From Chitinophaga sp. S165 (GTDB lineage: Bacteria > Bacteroidota > Bacteroidia > Chitinophagales > Chitinophagaceae): 64,000 bases of DNA. Positions 1 to 9,255 of this stretch are shown here, in pieces. Positions within the stretch are counted from its first letter, which is position 1; each line of letters opens with the position of its first letter. Under the pieces are notes generated by a model. That model was not told the DNA's origin, did not search any database, and saw only the letters and a program-made list of their open reading frames with translations. The DNA lies in NCBI RefSeq assembly GCF_003182155.1, contig NZ_QGTG01000001.1:1366839-1430838 (forward strand), read 5' to 3'. Both the position numbers and the translations under genes were made by a program.

Positions 1-408
1 CATTTCACGGAAATCCATCTGGTAGAGCTGGTCGCCGGAAAGGATGAGCACATATTCAAACTCGTAGCTATCTATATGATGAAGACATTGACGCACGGCA
101 TCTGCGGTACCCTGATACCAGGTTGGGTTGTCGGGCGTTTGTTCAGCTGCGAGAATATCTACAAAAGCTTTACTGAAATGGCTAAAGTGATAGGTATTCT
201 TGATATGCTTATTCAGTGACGCGGAATTGAACTGAGTGAGCACGAAAATGCGGTTCATGTCGGCATTCAGGCAATTCGAAATTGGAATATCCACCAGGCG
301 GTATTTACCAGCTACCGGTACGGCAGGTTTGGATCTCTTGCGCGTAAGGGGGTACAGGCGGGTTCCGGATCCGCCACCTAAGATAAGGGAGATAACTGCG
401 TTAGACAT
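1..408 (-). CDS. glgC: glucose-1-phosphate adenylyltransferase, N-terminal part (runs off the left edge)
   Basis: GlgC makes ADP-glucose from glucose-1-phosphate and ATP, the committed step of bacterial glycogen synthesis. The visible 136 codons carry the nucleotidyltransferase N-terminus: [12 protein letters not shown] at residues 11-22, KPAVP at 27-31, then the family stretches [11 protein letters not shown] and GTADAVRQ. The ATG at 408 begins [12 protein letters not shown]. The reading frame is open to base 1, so roughly the last two thirds of the protein lies outside the window. The glycogen synthase gene ends only 36 bp upstream on the same strand, so the two are probably cotranscribed, with glgA first. 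The identification is firm; only the C-terminus is unseen. Confidence 0.95.
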   Translation of the reverse strand, partial: MSNAVISLILGGGSGTRLYPLTRKRSKPAVPVAGKYRLVDIPISNCLNADMNRIFVLTQFNSASLNKHIKNTYHFSHFSKAFVDILAAEQTPDNPTWYQGTADAVRQCLHHIDSYEFEYVLILSGDQLYQMDFREM

Positions 409-444
409 ATATTACGATTCTTTGTTTCAGTTTTTGGGTTAGGA

Positions 445-1866
445 TCAGTGTACTACAATTGAGCTGTATAATTGCAGATATTCTGCAGCTGCACTGTCCC
501 ATGAATGATCAAGCTGCATTATTGTTTCGCGGATATCATGCAATTTTGCAGTATCTCTGTAAAGCTCTACGGCACGGCCTACGGCAAGACACGCATCCCA
601 TGCTGCAGCATGAATAAACCGGATGCCAAATCCACCGGGATCGCCGAAGTCTGTAACGGTATCTTTTAATCCGCCTACGCTGCGAACAATGGGGATTGTT
701 CCATAACGCAATGCATACATCTGGTTCAATCCGCAGGGTTCCACCCGGCTTGGCATCAGCAAAAAGTCACTTCCCGCATAAATTCTGTGAGACAAAGCCT
801 CATCATATCCAAACTGCACATTGAAATTTGCTTCGGTATATATTCTTGTTTGTTGCAATGACCATTCCACATGTGGATCTCCACTGCCCAACAACAGAAA
901 ATTCAATTGTTGTTTCTGCTCATATATAGACCTGCCAATGATCTCGGGCAACAGATCTGCTCCTTTCTCTCCCACTAAACGACCTATAAAGGATATCAGC
1001 GGGAGTTCCGGATTGAGGTTAAACTGCTCACACAGCTGTTGCTTTATGTCACGTTTTGCTTGTACAAATGTCTGTTCATCATAATTGACTGGTAGCATAG
1101 GGTCCGTGGCAGGGTCCCAGACTTTTGTATCAATACCGTTCAATATACCAACAGCTTTCCCCCTTTCATAGTTCAGTAAATCTTCTAAACCGTTGGCACC
1201 GGTAAATAATTCTTCCATGTAACTGGGGGATACTGTTGTGAACCGCCAGGCGCATTTAATAGCTGCGGCCAGTGGATTGATGGCGCCGTCCCAGCCTAGA
1301 AGGCCGGCTTTCCAGAGATCGAAACCGGGTAACTGGTATAACCTTTCCCAGCCAAACTGACCCTGGTATTGGGCATTATGTATTGTTAAAACAGTAGCAA
1401 TATTTCTCAGACGCTCATACTTGTATGCATGCGTCATCATGAACGGGATCAATCCGGTGTGATAGTCATGCACATGCACAACATCCGGTTGATGCTGCCA
1501 TTCGTTCAGCCAGTCCAGTACTGCTACCTGGAACGCCAGGAAGCGTTCCGTATCATTGTAGTAGCCGTACACTTTTTCGGTATCCAGCAGCCGGGGAATA
1601 TCGACCAGGTAAAGGTCAAACCCCAGGAAGTTAGTTACTTCCCTCCATACGTTGAAGTGATACCAGCTGTGTCCTAACCAGCATCCTCCCTGGTGTACCA
1701 GTTCAAATTCGTGTGTGTGAAAAAAACGGGTATTATATGCAGGCATCACTACCTTGGCTATATGCCCTGCCTGGAACTGGTACTTGGGCAATGCTCCCAC
1801 TACATCCGCCAGACCTCCTACTTTGGCTACAGGGTAACACTCCGCGCTAACGTGTAATATCTCCAT
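445..1866 (-). CDS. glgA: glycogen synthase (ADP-glucose, GT5)
   Basis: This is a 473-residue GT5 glycogen synthase of normal bacterial length. It transfers glucose from ADP-glucose to growing alpha-1,4-glucan in the cytoplasm. Visible signatures are the ADP-glucose-binding KVGGL motif near residues 16-20, VHDYHTGLIP, FIGRLVGEKGADLL at the start of the second Rossmann domain, and EPCGLNQMYALRYGT, whose Glu near residue 376 is the conserved GT-B acid. The ATG start gives MEILHVSAECYPVAKVGGLADV, the usual N-terminus. It precedes glgC by 36 bp, which forms a glgA-glgC unit. A Bacteroidota-type promoter lies just upstream at 1890-1920. Confidence 0.96.
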   Translation of the reverse strand: MEILHVSAECYPVAKVGGLADVVGALPKYQFQAGHIAKVVMPAYNTRFFHTHEFELVHQGGCWLGHSWYHFNVWREVTNFLGFDLYLVDIPRLLDTEKVYGYYNDTERFLAFQVAVLDWLNEWQHQPDVVHVHDYHTGLIPFMMTHAYKYERLRNIATVLTIHNAQYQGQFGWERLYQLPGFDLWKAGLLGWDGAINPLAAAIKCAWRFTTVSPSYMEELFTGANGLEDLLNYERGKAVGILNGIDTKVWDPATDPMLPVNYDEQTFVQAKRDIKQQLCEQFNLNPELPLISFIGRLVGEKGADLLPEIIGRSIYEQKQQLNFLLLGSGDPHVEWSLQQTRIYTEANFNVQFGYDEALSHRIYAGSDFLLMPSRVEPCGLNQMYALRYGTIPIVRSVGGLKDTVTDFGDPGGFGIRFIHAAAWDACLAVGRAVELYRDTAKLHDIRETIMQLDHSWDSAAAEYLQLYSSIVVH

Positions 1867-2176
1867 GCTTAACGATTAATACTGTTCTTTTAAATTACCT
1901 TGTAAAAAGCATATTACAAAGGATTGTCCAAACTTTATTTGGGGGTCTTTATCCTGCAATACACTGCTGATCTAAATCCTGACGTGCGGTCTAAGTTAAA
2001 TCAATCTCCTTATATAACAGCTGATTTAAACAAGCGTTTTTTTTTAACTCTCCCGTAACTGTTAGCCCTTGTTGATTGTCCCATAAATCCCTCAGTTGGG
2101 CAGGCAACGCCCCGGAATGCGGAATACTGCATGTAAAAGCATAATGTATTACCTTCGGAGAAAGATTGACTTTACT
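1867..2176. other. divergent intergenic region between glgA and the DUF72 gene
   Basis: This is 310 bp without a gene. It holds the glgA promoter on the minus side and a candidate -7 element TACCTTCG at 2150-2157 for the plus-strand gene. In between is AT-rich DNA with an uninterrupted T tract near 2039-2052. I saw no further gene, repeat or structured RNA. Confidence 0.6.
1890..1920 (-). promoter_or_regulatory. candidate Bacteroidota promoter for glgA-glgC
   Basis: On the minus strand TTTG (1920-1917) is followed after exactly 19 bases by TAATTTAA (1897-1890). This fits the Bacteroidota consensus TTTG-N19-TAnnTTTG except for the last two bases. The predicted start of transcription is about 15-20 bases upstream of the glgA ATG. 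This is inferred from spacing only. Confidence 0.5.
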
Positions 2177-3085
2177 ATGGATTTTGGTCGTGTTGATCCG
2201 GCACTGCTGGACGAAATAGATTTCAAACTGCCGGCTGAACCGGCTTTTAATAAAACAGCATTAAAGGGTAAGCCCGTTAAGAAGCCAAAGATCTACCTCG
2301 GCTGCGCTAAATGGGGCCGTAAGGAATGGATAGGAAAGATCTATCCGAAAGGTACCAAAGAGGCCAATTTCCTGGATGAATATGTGCATCATTACAACAG
2401 CATCGAGCTGAATGCCACGCATTACAAGATCTATGGACCCGAGGCGATCGAGAAATGGGATGTCCGTGCCCAGGGTAAGGATTTTAAATTCTGTCCCAAA
2501 GTGCCACAGTCCATCAGCCATTACAGCAACCTCATAGACGCTTCTTTGCAAACCACTTCTTTCCTGGAAGGTATATTGGCCTTTGGCGACCATCTGGGGC
2601 CGATATTTCTGCAGGTGAGCGATAAATATTCTCCTAAAAGGAAAGACAACCTGTATCGGTATCTCGAAAGTTTGCCGAAAGACCTGCAATTCTTCCTTGA
2701 AGTACGCCATCCTGACTGGTTCAGTGACGCCAAGACGAGTGAAGAGCTATTCAGCACCCTGCATAAACTTAATGTTGGCGCTGTTATTACCGACACGGCG
2801 GGCAGGCGGGATTGTGCACACATGCATATGCCTATTGCGAAGGCCTTTATCCGCTATGTGGGCAACAGCCTGCACCCGACCGACTATGTCCGCATCGACG
2901 ATTGGGTGAACAGGATGCATTACTGGCTGCAACATGGGCTGCAGGAACTGTATTTTTTCATGCACATGCACGATGAGGCTTACTCTCCCGAACTGACTGT
3001 TTACCTGGTAGATATGATGAAGGAAGTTTGCGGAATTGAGTTGCAGAAACCACAGTTTGTATCACAGCAGAATACCTTATTCTGA
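2177..3085 (+). CDS. DUF72 (YecE-like) family protein
   Basis: This 302-residue DUF72 protein has a TIM-barrel-like fold found across bacteria; its biochemical role is not established. Supporting features are YLGCAKWGRKEWIGKIYP near the N-terminus, SIELNATHYKI, FKFCPKVPQSISH and FFLEVRHPDWF, which are the typical ordered blocks of the family. I chose the ATG at 2177 (MDFGRVDPALL) rather than an in-frame ATG at 2096. The extra 27 residues would be encoded by the likely promoter region, including TACCTTCG at 2150-2157, and do not look like protein. The gene is divergent from glgA and probably monocistronic. Confidence 0.88.
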   Translation: MDFGRVDPALLDEIDFKLPAEPAFNKTALKGKPVKKPKIYLGCAKWGRKEWIGKIYPKGTKEANFLDEYVHHYNSIELNATHYKIYGPEAIEKWDVRAQGKDFKFCPKVPQSISHYSNLIDASLQTTSFLEGILAFGDHLGPIFLQVSDKYSPKRKDNLYRYLESLPKDLQFFLEVRHPDWFSDAKTSEELFSTLHKLNVGAVITDTAGRRDCAHMHMPIAKAFIRYVGNSLHPTDYVRIDDWVNRMHYWLQHGLQELYFFMHMHDEAYSPELTVYLVDMMKEVCGIELQKPQFVSQQNTLF

Positions 3086-3090
3086 TTGTG

Positions 3091-3122
3091 TTTGTGTTCC
3101 AACTTTCTAAATATTATTTTTA
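3091..3122 (+). promoter_or_regulatory. candidate promoter for the FAD/Fe-S dehydrogenase gene
   Basis: TTTG at 3091-3094 and TATTTTTA at 3115-3122 are separated by 20 bases, close to the Bacteroidota -33/-7 consensus. The expected start of transcription is about 20 bases before the ATG at 3149. The element lies in the 63-bp gap after the DUF72 gene. Confidence 0.4.
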
Positions 3123-3148
3123 CTGCCTGAAAAGGGAAGTTTAATAAT

Positions 3149-6079
3149 ATGCGAGATAAGCTTAGGGGATTGGCCCGTGATCTGACGGGTACATTATATG
3201 ACGATGACACCATGCGTACCCTATACGCGACCGATGCATCTGCGTACCGGGAGATGCCGCTGGCAGTGGCTATTCCGGCAAATGAACAGGATATCAAGAC
3301 ATTGATCTCCTTCGCCCGTGCCAATAAGACATCACTTATTCCACGTACAGCCGGTACCTCCCTTGCAGGACAGGTAGTTGGAAACGGAATTATAGTAGAT
3401 GTTTCAAGAACCTTTACTAAGATACTGGAAATCAATACGGAAGAACACTGGGTAAGAGTACAGCCAGGCGTCATCAGGGACGAGCTGAACATGTTCCTCA
3501 AACCTTACGGCTTCTACTTCGGACCGGAAACCTCGACGGCCAACAGGGCGATGATCGGGGGAATGGTCGGTAATAACTCCTGCGGCTCCAACTCCGTAGT
3601 TTATGGAAGTACCCGCGAGCACCTGCTTGAAGTTAAGGCCATCCTCAGTGACGGATCGGATGTGGTGTTCAATGACATCTCTATTGACGAGTTCCATGCC
3701 CGTTGTGAAAAAAATGACGGCAGCCTGGAAACGGCGGTATATCGTCAGATCCGTACCATGCTGGGCAACCATAATAACCAGGAAGAGATCCGCAGGGAAT
3801 TTCCTAAACCCAGCATTACCCGTCGTAATACCGGGTATGCGGTCGACCTCCTCTTGGAGACCGCTCCATTCACTGCCGGTAAAGAAGATTTTAACTTCTG
3901 TAAACTAATAGCGGGTTCCGAAGGCACCCTTGCTTTCCTGACGGAGATCAAACTGAATGTATCTCCGCTGCCACCCAAAGAAACCGGGTTGTTATGCGTT
4001 CACTTCAACACCATCGATGAATCCCTGCGCGCCAATATTATTGCCATGCAATATAAGCCCAGCGCCAGCGAACTGATAGACCATTTCATACTGGAATGTA
4101 CCAAAGATAATATTGAGCAAAGCAAGAACCGTTTCTTTGTACAGGGCGATCCCGGCGCCATCCTCGTGGTAGAATTCTGCCGGGATACCCGGGAGGCCGT
4201 TACGGAAATAGCAAACCGTCTTATAACTGAATTACAGGCAGCCGGACTGGGTTATCATTTTCCCCTGCTGTTCGGCGACGATACCAAGAAGATCTGGACC
4301 TTGCGTAAGGCGGGCCTGGGATTGCTGAGTAATCTGCCCGGCGATGAAAAGGCGGTTCCTGTAATTGAGGACACTGCGATCGCTATTGAAGATCTTCCGG
4401 ATTATATCCGCGACTTCAACGACATCCTGAAAGGATATGGGCTCCATGCCGTTCACTATGCACATGCCGGTAGTGGTGAGATCCACCTGCGCCCTATCAT
4501 CAACCTGAAAACTGAGGAGGGTAACCTGCTGTTCAGGAAGATCGCAGAAGAGATAGCCACCCTCGTAAAGAAATACAATGGCTCCCTCAGTGGAGAACAT
4601 GGCGATGGCCGTCTGCGCGGTGAGTTCATCCGTCAGATGATCGGGGAGAAAAACTATACGTTACTACGTGACCTGAAATATACCTGGGACCCGGAAAATA
4701 TCTTCAATCCTAATAAGATCGTCGATACGCCAAGCATGAACAGTATGCTGCGTTATGAACCCGGTCAGAAGGCGCCGCAGTTGAAAACGGTGTTCCACTT
4801 CCCGGAGCAGACCTACCTGCAGCATGCGGAGCAGTGTAATGGTTCGGGCGACTGCCGTAAGACAGAAAAGAGCGGCGGTACAATGTGCCCGAGCTACATG
4901 GCTACCCGCAATGAAAAGGATACTACCCGTGCCAGGGCCAACATCCTGCGTGAATTCCTGACACATTCCAATAAAGAGAACCGTTTCGATCATAAAGAGA
5001 TCTATGAAGTATTAGACCTCTGCCTGGCGTGTAAAGGCTGTAAATCAGAATGCCCATCTAACGTGGACATGGCCAAACTCAAAATGGAATTCCTTCAGCA
5101 TTATCATGATGCCAATGGTGTTCCCTTCAGGGCTAAACTGATCAGCAACTTCACCCGTCTCAATGGTCTCGCAACCATCGCACCAGGTATCTATAACTGG
5201 ATGGTGAATACACCTGCAACCAGTAACCTGATCAAAAAGACTTCCGGTTTTGCGCTGAAACGGTCTTTGCCAGAATTGCAGTCAACTACACTCAGAAGCT
5301 GGTTTAATAAGCAGTGGCCGCGTGAAAGGACAGCACCATCTACCGTAAAGAGAAAAGTATACCTGTTCTGCGACGAGTTTACCAACTTCAATGACACGCA
5401 CGTCGGTATCAAGGCGGTAAAACTGTTACACCGTCTCGGATATGATGTACAGATGATCGCACATCCGGAAAGTGCCCGTGCCTGGATGTCGAAGGGACTG
5501 CTACGTAAGGCCCGTAACTTCGCCGAAGAGAATGTACGCATCTTCAGTGAGGTGATCAGTAATGATGTGCCTTTACTTGGTGTAGAACCTTCTGCTATTC
5601 TTAGTTTCCGGGATGAATATCCTGATCTGGTTAGGGAAGAGTTTAGAGAAAAAGCGAGGAAGCTGGCTCCGAATGTATTGCTGATAGATGAATTCCTGAG
5701 TAAAGAGGCAGCGGCTGGCAACATTCCTGCAACGCTCTTTACCAGTGAAAAAAGGCAGATCAAACTGCATGGGCATTGTCAGCAGAAGGCGCTGTCCACG
5801 CCACAGCACAGCAAAAATATCCTGTCCTTACCAGCCAATTATTCTGTAGACATTATTCCTTCCGGCTGTTGCGGTATGGCCGGTTCTTTCGGGTATGAAA
5901 AGGAACACTATGATATCTCGATGCAGATCGGTGAGCTGGTGTTGTTCCCTGCAGTACGTAATGCAACGGAAGAAACGATCATTGCAGCACCTGGTACAAG
6001 TTGCAGGCATCAGGTGAAAGATGGTACTGGCCGTAAGTCAAAACATCCGGTAGAGATACTGTTCGAAGCATTGATATAA
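3149..6079 (+). CDS. FAD- and Fe-S-dependent 2-hydroxyacid dehydrogenase (YdiJ/Dld-like)
   Basis: A 976-residue fusion enzyme of the YdiJ type. The N-terminal half is a PCMH-type FAD domain (AGTSLAGQVVGNG near residue 70, VGNNSCGSNSVVYGST near 140) followed by the FAD-oxidase C-terminal domain (GEHGDGRLRGEF near 482). The second half binds iron-sulphur clusters: C563, C569 and an MCP motif, then C625, C628, C631 and C635 followed by Pro. It ends with a CCG domain (SGCCGMAGSFGYE). E. coli YdiJ, the family reference, oxidises D-2-hydroxyglutarate; D-lactate is the usual alternative annotation. The substrate here cannot be read from sequence. The protein is probably cytoplasmic or membrane-peripheral and passes electrons to the respiratory chain. 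The gene stands alone and ends at a hairpin shared with the convergent gene. Confidence 0.88.
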   Translation: MRDKLRGLARDLTGTLYDDDTMRTLYATDASAYREMPLAVAIPANEQDIKTLISFARANKTSLIPRTAGTSLAGQVVGNGIIVDVSRTFTKILEINTEEHWVRVQPGVIRDELNMFLKPYGFYFGPETSTANRAMIGGMVGNNSCGSNSVVYGSTREHLLEVKAILSDGSDVVFNDISIDEFHARCEKNDGSLETAVYRQIRTMLGNHNNQEEIRREFPKPSITRRNTGYAVDLLLETAPFTAGKEDFNFCKLIAGSEGTLAFLTEIKLNVSPLPPKETGLLCVHFNTIDESLRANIIAMQYKPSASELIDHFILECTKDNIEQSKNRFFVQGDPGAILVVEFCRDTREAVTEIANRLITELQAAGLGYHFPLLFGDDTKKIWTLRKAGLGLLSNLPGDEKAVPVIEDTAIAIEDLPDYIRDFNDILKGYGLHAVHYAHAGSGEIHLRPIINLKTEEGNLLFRKIAEEIATLVKKYNGSLSGEHGDGRLRGEFIRQMIGEKNYTLLRDLKYTWDPENIFNPNKIVDTPSMNSMLRYEPGQKAPQLKTVFHFPEQTYLQHAEQCNGSGDCRKTEKSGGTMCPSYMATRNEKDTTRARANILREFLTHSNKENRFDHKEIYEVLDLCLACKGCKSECPSNVDMAKLKMEFLQHYHDANGVPFRAKLISNFTRLNGLATIAPGIYNWMVNTPATSNLIKKTSGFALKRSLPELQSTTLRSWFNKQWPRERTAPSTVKRKVYLFCDEFTNFNDTHVGIKAVKLLHRLGYDVQMIAHPESARAWMSKGLLRKARNFAEENVRIFSEVISNDVPLLGVEPSAILSFRDEYPDLVREEFREKARKLAPNVLLIDEFLSKEAAAGNIPATLFTSEKRQIKLHGHCQQKALSTPQHSKNILSLPANYSVDIIPSGCCGMAGSFGYEKEHYDISMQIGELVLFPAVRNATEETIIAAPGTSCRHQVKDGTGRKSKHPVEILFEALI

Positions 6080-6100
6080 AGATCCTTCTTACAAAAAATA

Positions 6101-6135
6101 AAAGGCAGACCCATAACAGGTCTGCCTTTACGTTT
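6101..6135. terminator. bidirectional terminator between convergent genes
   Basis: A perfect 11-bp stem, AAAGGCAGACC (6101-6111) with GGTCTGCCTTT (6119-6129) and a 7-base loop. It is followed by a T run on the plus strand and preceded by an A run, so it can serve the dehydrogenase gene (plus) and the inositol oxygenase gene (minus). Confidence 0.8.
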
Positions 6136-6153
6136 TTAAACACAATCGGCAAC

Positions 6154-7038
6154 TTACAACCTGATCGTATCAGGTAAATATTTTGCTATAAGGTTCTCGT
6201 AGTATGGCTTTAATTCGCTTATTACCGGAGGTTTCGGGCTCTTCGAATAGAGGTCATACGGATTGAATTTCTTTACCCATTCAAACATTTCATAGTCATG
6301 CTCATTCATCAGATGCGCGTAAGCATCTTCACGATGCTGTGCATAGAAAGAGTGATAGCGGATCATGTATAATGCCGGTTCCGGCAGGTAATCCTTCATC
6401 ATCTGATAAAGATATTCGTCGTGCCCCCATGAGAGGTCGACTTCATTCAATCCGCAGTTAGGTTTATAAATTCCGTATTTGGTATTATAGCGTTCATCCT
6501 TTGCATCCGGGTTGTCTGCAAAGAATTCAGGATAAACAATTTTGTCGGAGAACTGGCAGCCTACAGGGAAGGTATCTCCTACTACCGCCCATTGTGGTTC
6601 ACCGAACAGGCAAAGTACCTTGCCCATATCATGAATAAAGCCGGTCAGTACGAACCAGTCAGGATGTCCGTCCGCCCTGATGGCTTCTGCTGTTTGTAAT
6701 AAGTGTTGCAACTGGTCCAGTTCGATATCCGGATCGGAGTCGTCCACGAGTGTATTGAGGAATTCCATTGCACCCCAAACAGGCGTTTCCTTTCTGTTGA
6801 AAGCCAGGAACTCTTTCTTCTTTTGTTGCACGAAATCGTACGTCTGATACTTATGATTCAAGCGGTAGAACTCACGCACGGTGTCTCTTTCCGGATTATC
6901 ATAATTTCTGTATTCCTCTTTGGATTTGGCCGTTTCAGCAACTGCTGGCTCAGGATAGCGCAACAGCACATCATCTTCCCATTGTTCAATGCTTTGCAAT
7001 GGATTTAATTCTTCACCAGAAAAGTTGTTTGAGTTCAT
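6154..7038 (-). CDS. myo-inositol oxygenase (MIOX)
   Basis: MIOX is a mixed-valence di-iron HD-domain enzyme that cleaves myo-inositol with O2 to D-glucuronate. All six expected metal ligands can be placed: H112, H136-D137 (FIHDMGKV), H206 (WGHDEY), H229 (YHSFY) and D262 (NPYDLY), matching in order and spacing the set known from the mouse enzyme. The substrate-region block LVDDSDPDIELDQLQH is also present. At 294 residues it is close to the animal enzyme. The protein is cytoplasmic. The upstream neighbour on the same strand is a sodium/solute symporter, though a strong terminator separates the two, so they are likely separate transcripts. Bacterial MIOX is uncommon outside Bacteroidota and a few other groups. 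Confidence 0.93.
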   Translation of the reverse strand: MNSNNFSGEELNPLQSIEQWEDDVLLRYPEPAVAETAKSKEEYRNYDNPERDTVREFYRLNHKYQTYDFVQQKKKEFLAFNRKETPVWGAMEFLNTLVDDSDPDIELDQLQHLLQTAEAIRADGHPDWFVLTGFIHDMGKVLCLFGEPQWAVVGDTFPVGCQFSDKIVYPEFFADNPDAKDERYNTKYGIYKPNCGLNEVDLSWGHDEYLYQMMKDYLPEPALYMIRYHSFYAQHREDAYAHLMNEHDYEMFEWVKKFNPYDLYSKSPKPPVISELKPYYENLIAKYLPDTIRL

Positions 7039-7438
7039 AATTCGTGGATATTGAAAATGTTGGAGAAATAGATCGTCTGCAAGTCTAATTTACAAATTTC
7101 AATCGATTTCTACAAATTATTTAATACTACAACTTTATATTGATAACAAGTTAATTTATAAAGACATAGCTCGTCAATACCTACTTGATTCAGTAGTCTA
7201 TAACCTACTATTTACTTTCGGCTGACATATTTCAGGCCATTGATAAAAAGGGGCGTTTTAATGCTCATTGCATTAAAACGCCCCTTAATTTGATAATCGC
7301 TCACTTAGCGCATAATAGCCTTCTATTTACCTTCTTCAGTGGTCCGGATAGCCATCGAAAAGGGTCATTCTATATATGTTAAGGCCTTCTAACCCGGTAT
7401 ACAGCCATTGAAGCGCTTTCCGGGTATTTAGCCAACGA
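7039..7438. other. intergenic region between symporter and inositol oxygenase
   Basis: This 400-bp stretch holds the symporter terminator at 7248-7286 and the inositol oxygenase promoter region. The promoter is not clear: TTTG followed by TATTTCTC on the minus strand, about 50 bp from the start codon, is a weak match. The roughly 150 bp between symporter stop and hairpin shows no reading frame of note. Confidence 0.5.
7248..7286 (-). terminator. strong intrinsic terminator of the symporter gene
   Basis: A perfect 17-bp stem (7248-7264 with 7270-7286) and a 5-base loop. On the minus strand the stem is followed by a T run (7249-7245). It lies 153 bp past the symporter stop codon and before the inositol oxygenase gene. 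Confidence 0.85.
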
Positions 7439-9118
7439 CTACCAGAACACGGTATACAGTGCCACCAATATTCCCGTAATGATCACACTTCCAACGATGA
7501 ACCCTGGTGAACTGCGGAACATGGATTTATCGATCTCGATCACCCGCTGCTGATCTTTACTTCGTTTATCCAGAAGTGTCATCACGATCATCAATACTAT
7601 CAGGAAGACAAATACGATAGTCATACGGTCCAGGAACGGATAATCAGGGAATGCACCGTTGGTCCATACAGGGAGGAACTTCAGCACTGTAGACAATGGA
7701 ATGGTCAGCAATGCCGCCGCCAGAGCAGCTTTGGAGGTAGTACGTTTCCAGAAGAAGCCCATGAGGAATATAGCCAGCACGCCTGGAGAAATGAAGCCTA
7801 CATAATCCTGGATAAACTGGTACGCCTGATCCAATGTTGTCAGTGCCGGTGCTACCAGACTGGCTATCACCATTGCAACGATCACCGTAATACGGCCCAC
7901 TTTCACCAACTGTTTTTCAGTTGCTTCCTTATTGAAATAGCGATGGTAGATATCGAGTGAAAAGATGGTAGAGATACTGTTTGCCTTGCCTGCCAGAGAA
8001 GCTACAATAGCAGCTGTCAGTGCAGCGAAGGCCAGTCCTTTGAGGCCTTGCGGCAGAAGGTTCATCAGCGTCGGGTAAGCCCTGTCCGGTTTTACTATGC
8101 CGGCTGCGTCCTGAAGCTCTGTAGTAAAGACGCCTTCCTTAAACAATACGTAGGCGCAAATACCTGGTAATACGGCAATTACAGGAATGAGCAACTTGAG
8201 GAAGGCAGCGAACAGGATACCGCTGCGGGCTGTCTTAAGATCGGCGCCTAATGCCCGCTGGATGATGTACTGGTTACATCCCCAGTAATTCAGGTTGTTG
8301 ATCCACATCCCGCCGATCAGTACTGACAGGCCGGGCAGATCTTTATAATAAGGATGATCTGACGAGAAGATCATATGAAAATGCGAGTCAGCCTTTTCAC
8401 GTACGAGCGTCAACCCTTTCAGAATATTTTCACCATACCCGAAGTGTGTCGACACCATACGTAAAGCCAGGTAAGTCGTGGCAAGTCCGCCTATGATCAG
8501 TACAAAGACCTGTATCACATCCGTATAGCCGATCACCTTCATCCCTCCCAGCGTTACGATCACTGCAAAGACTGACAACCCGACAATACACCAGAGGAAT
8601 GGTATCCCGGAAATAGCCGTTATAGCCAGCGCTCCCAGATAAATAATAGAGGTAAGGTTCACAAATACATACACCAGCAGCCAGAATACAGCCATCACCG
8701 TACTTACGGTAGAGTTATAACGTTCCAGGAGGAACTGCGGCATGGTGTAGATCTTGTTTTTAAGATACACCGGTATAAAAAATACGGCCACAATAATAAG
8801 TGTAGCGGCAGCCATCCACTCATAGGTGGAGATGGCCAGTCCAAGTGCAAAGCCGGAACCCGACTGCCCGATGAAGTGCTCCGCCGAAATATTAGATGCG
8901 ATCAGCGAGGCCCCGATGGCCCACCACGTAAGCGAACCTTCTGCCAGGAAGAAGTCTTTTGTATTGGCCGTTTTCGACCTCTTACGTTGATAGATATAGT
9001 ACCCGTACCCGGTCACTATAATAAAGTAGATGAAGAATACCAGGTAGTCCCAGTATTTTAAGTGGTGTGTATCAGTCAATTGGCCCATATTTGGAATTTG
9101 AAGTCCGCAGATAACCAT
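7439..9118 (-). CDS. sodium/solute symporter, SSS (SGLT-like) family
   Basis: A 559-residue inner-membrane permease with about 14 hydrophobic segments, coupling Na+ entry to uptake of a sugar or polyol. The SSS/SGLT character shows in ASNISAEHFIGQSGSGFA after the first helix, the GGMKVIGYTDVIQ block, WGCNQYIIQRALGA and LAFAALTAAIVASLAGKANS. The adjacent inositol oxygenase suggests myo-inositol or a related polyol as substrate, which is inference from context. Two in-frame starts are possible, ATG 9118 and ATG 9088 (MGQLTDTHH); the second puts the first helix closer to the N-terminus. The gene has its own terminator. Confidence 0.9.
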   Translation of the reverse strand: MVICGLQIPNMGQLTDTHHLKYWDYLVFFIYFIIVTGYGYYIYQRKRSKTANTKDFFLAEGSLTWWAIGASLIASNISAEHFIGQSGSGFALGLAISTYEWMAAATLIIVAVFFIPVYLKNKIYTMPQFLLERYNSTVSTVMAVFWLLVYVFVNLTSIIYLGALAITAISGIPFLWCIVGLSVFAVIVTLGGMKVIGYTDVIQVFVLIIGGLATTYLALRMVSTHFGYGENILKGLTLVREKADSHFHMIFSSDHPYYKDLPGLSVLIGGMWINNLNYWGCNQYIIQRALGADLKTARSGILFAAFLKLLIPVIAVLPGICAYVLFKEGVFTTELQDAAGIVKPDRAYPTLMNLLPQGLKGLAFAALTAAIVASLAGKANSISTIFSLDIYHRYFNKEATEKQLVKVGRITVIVAMVIASLVAPALTTLDQAYQFIQDYVGFISPGVLAIFLMGFFWKRTTSKAALAAALLTIPLSTVLKFLPVWTNGAFPDYPFLDRMTIVFVFLIVLMIVMTLLDKRSKDQQRVIEIDKSMFRSSPGFIVGSVIITGILVALYTVFW

Positions 9119-9255
9119 TTGCAGACCGTAGCATTATGTTTGATAATATAAAAAGCGGGTTAAGATACTTAAATAAACATTATTACAATAGCCCCCTAAT
9201 GTAAATGATAGCACTACCGGGAACAGGTGGATGATTTTTACATATATTTACTCAT

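Noticed and set aside
2096..2176. N-terminal extension of the DUF72 gene from an upstream in-frame ATG
   Set aside because: These 27 codons contain the probable promoter element and do not resemble the family; the ATG at 2177 is a better start.
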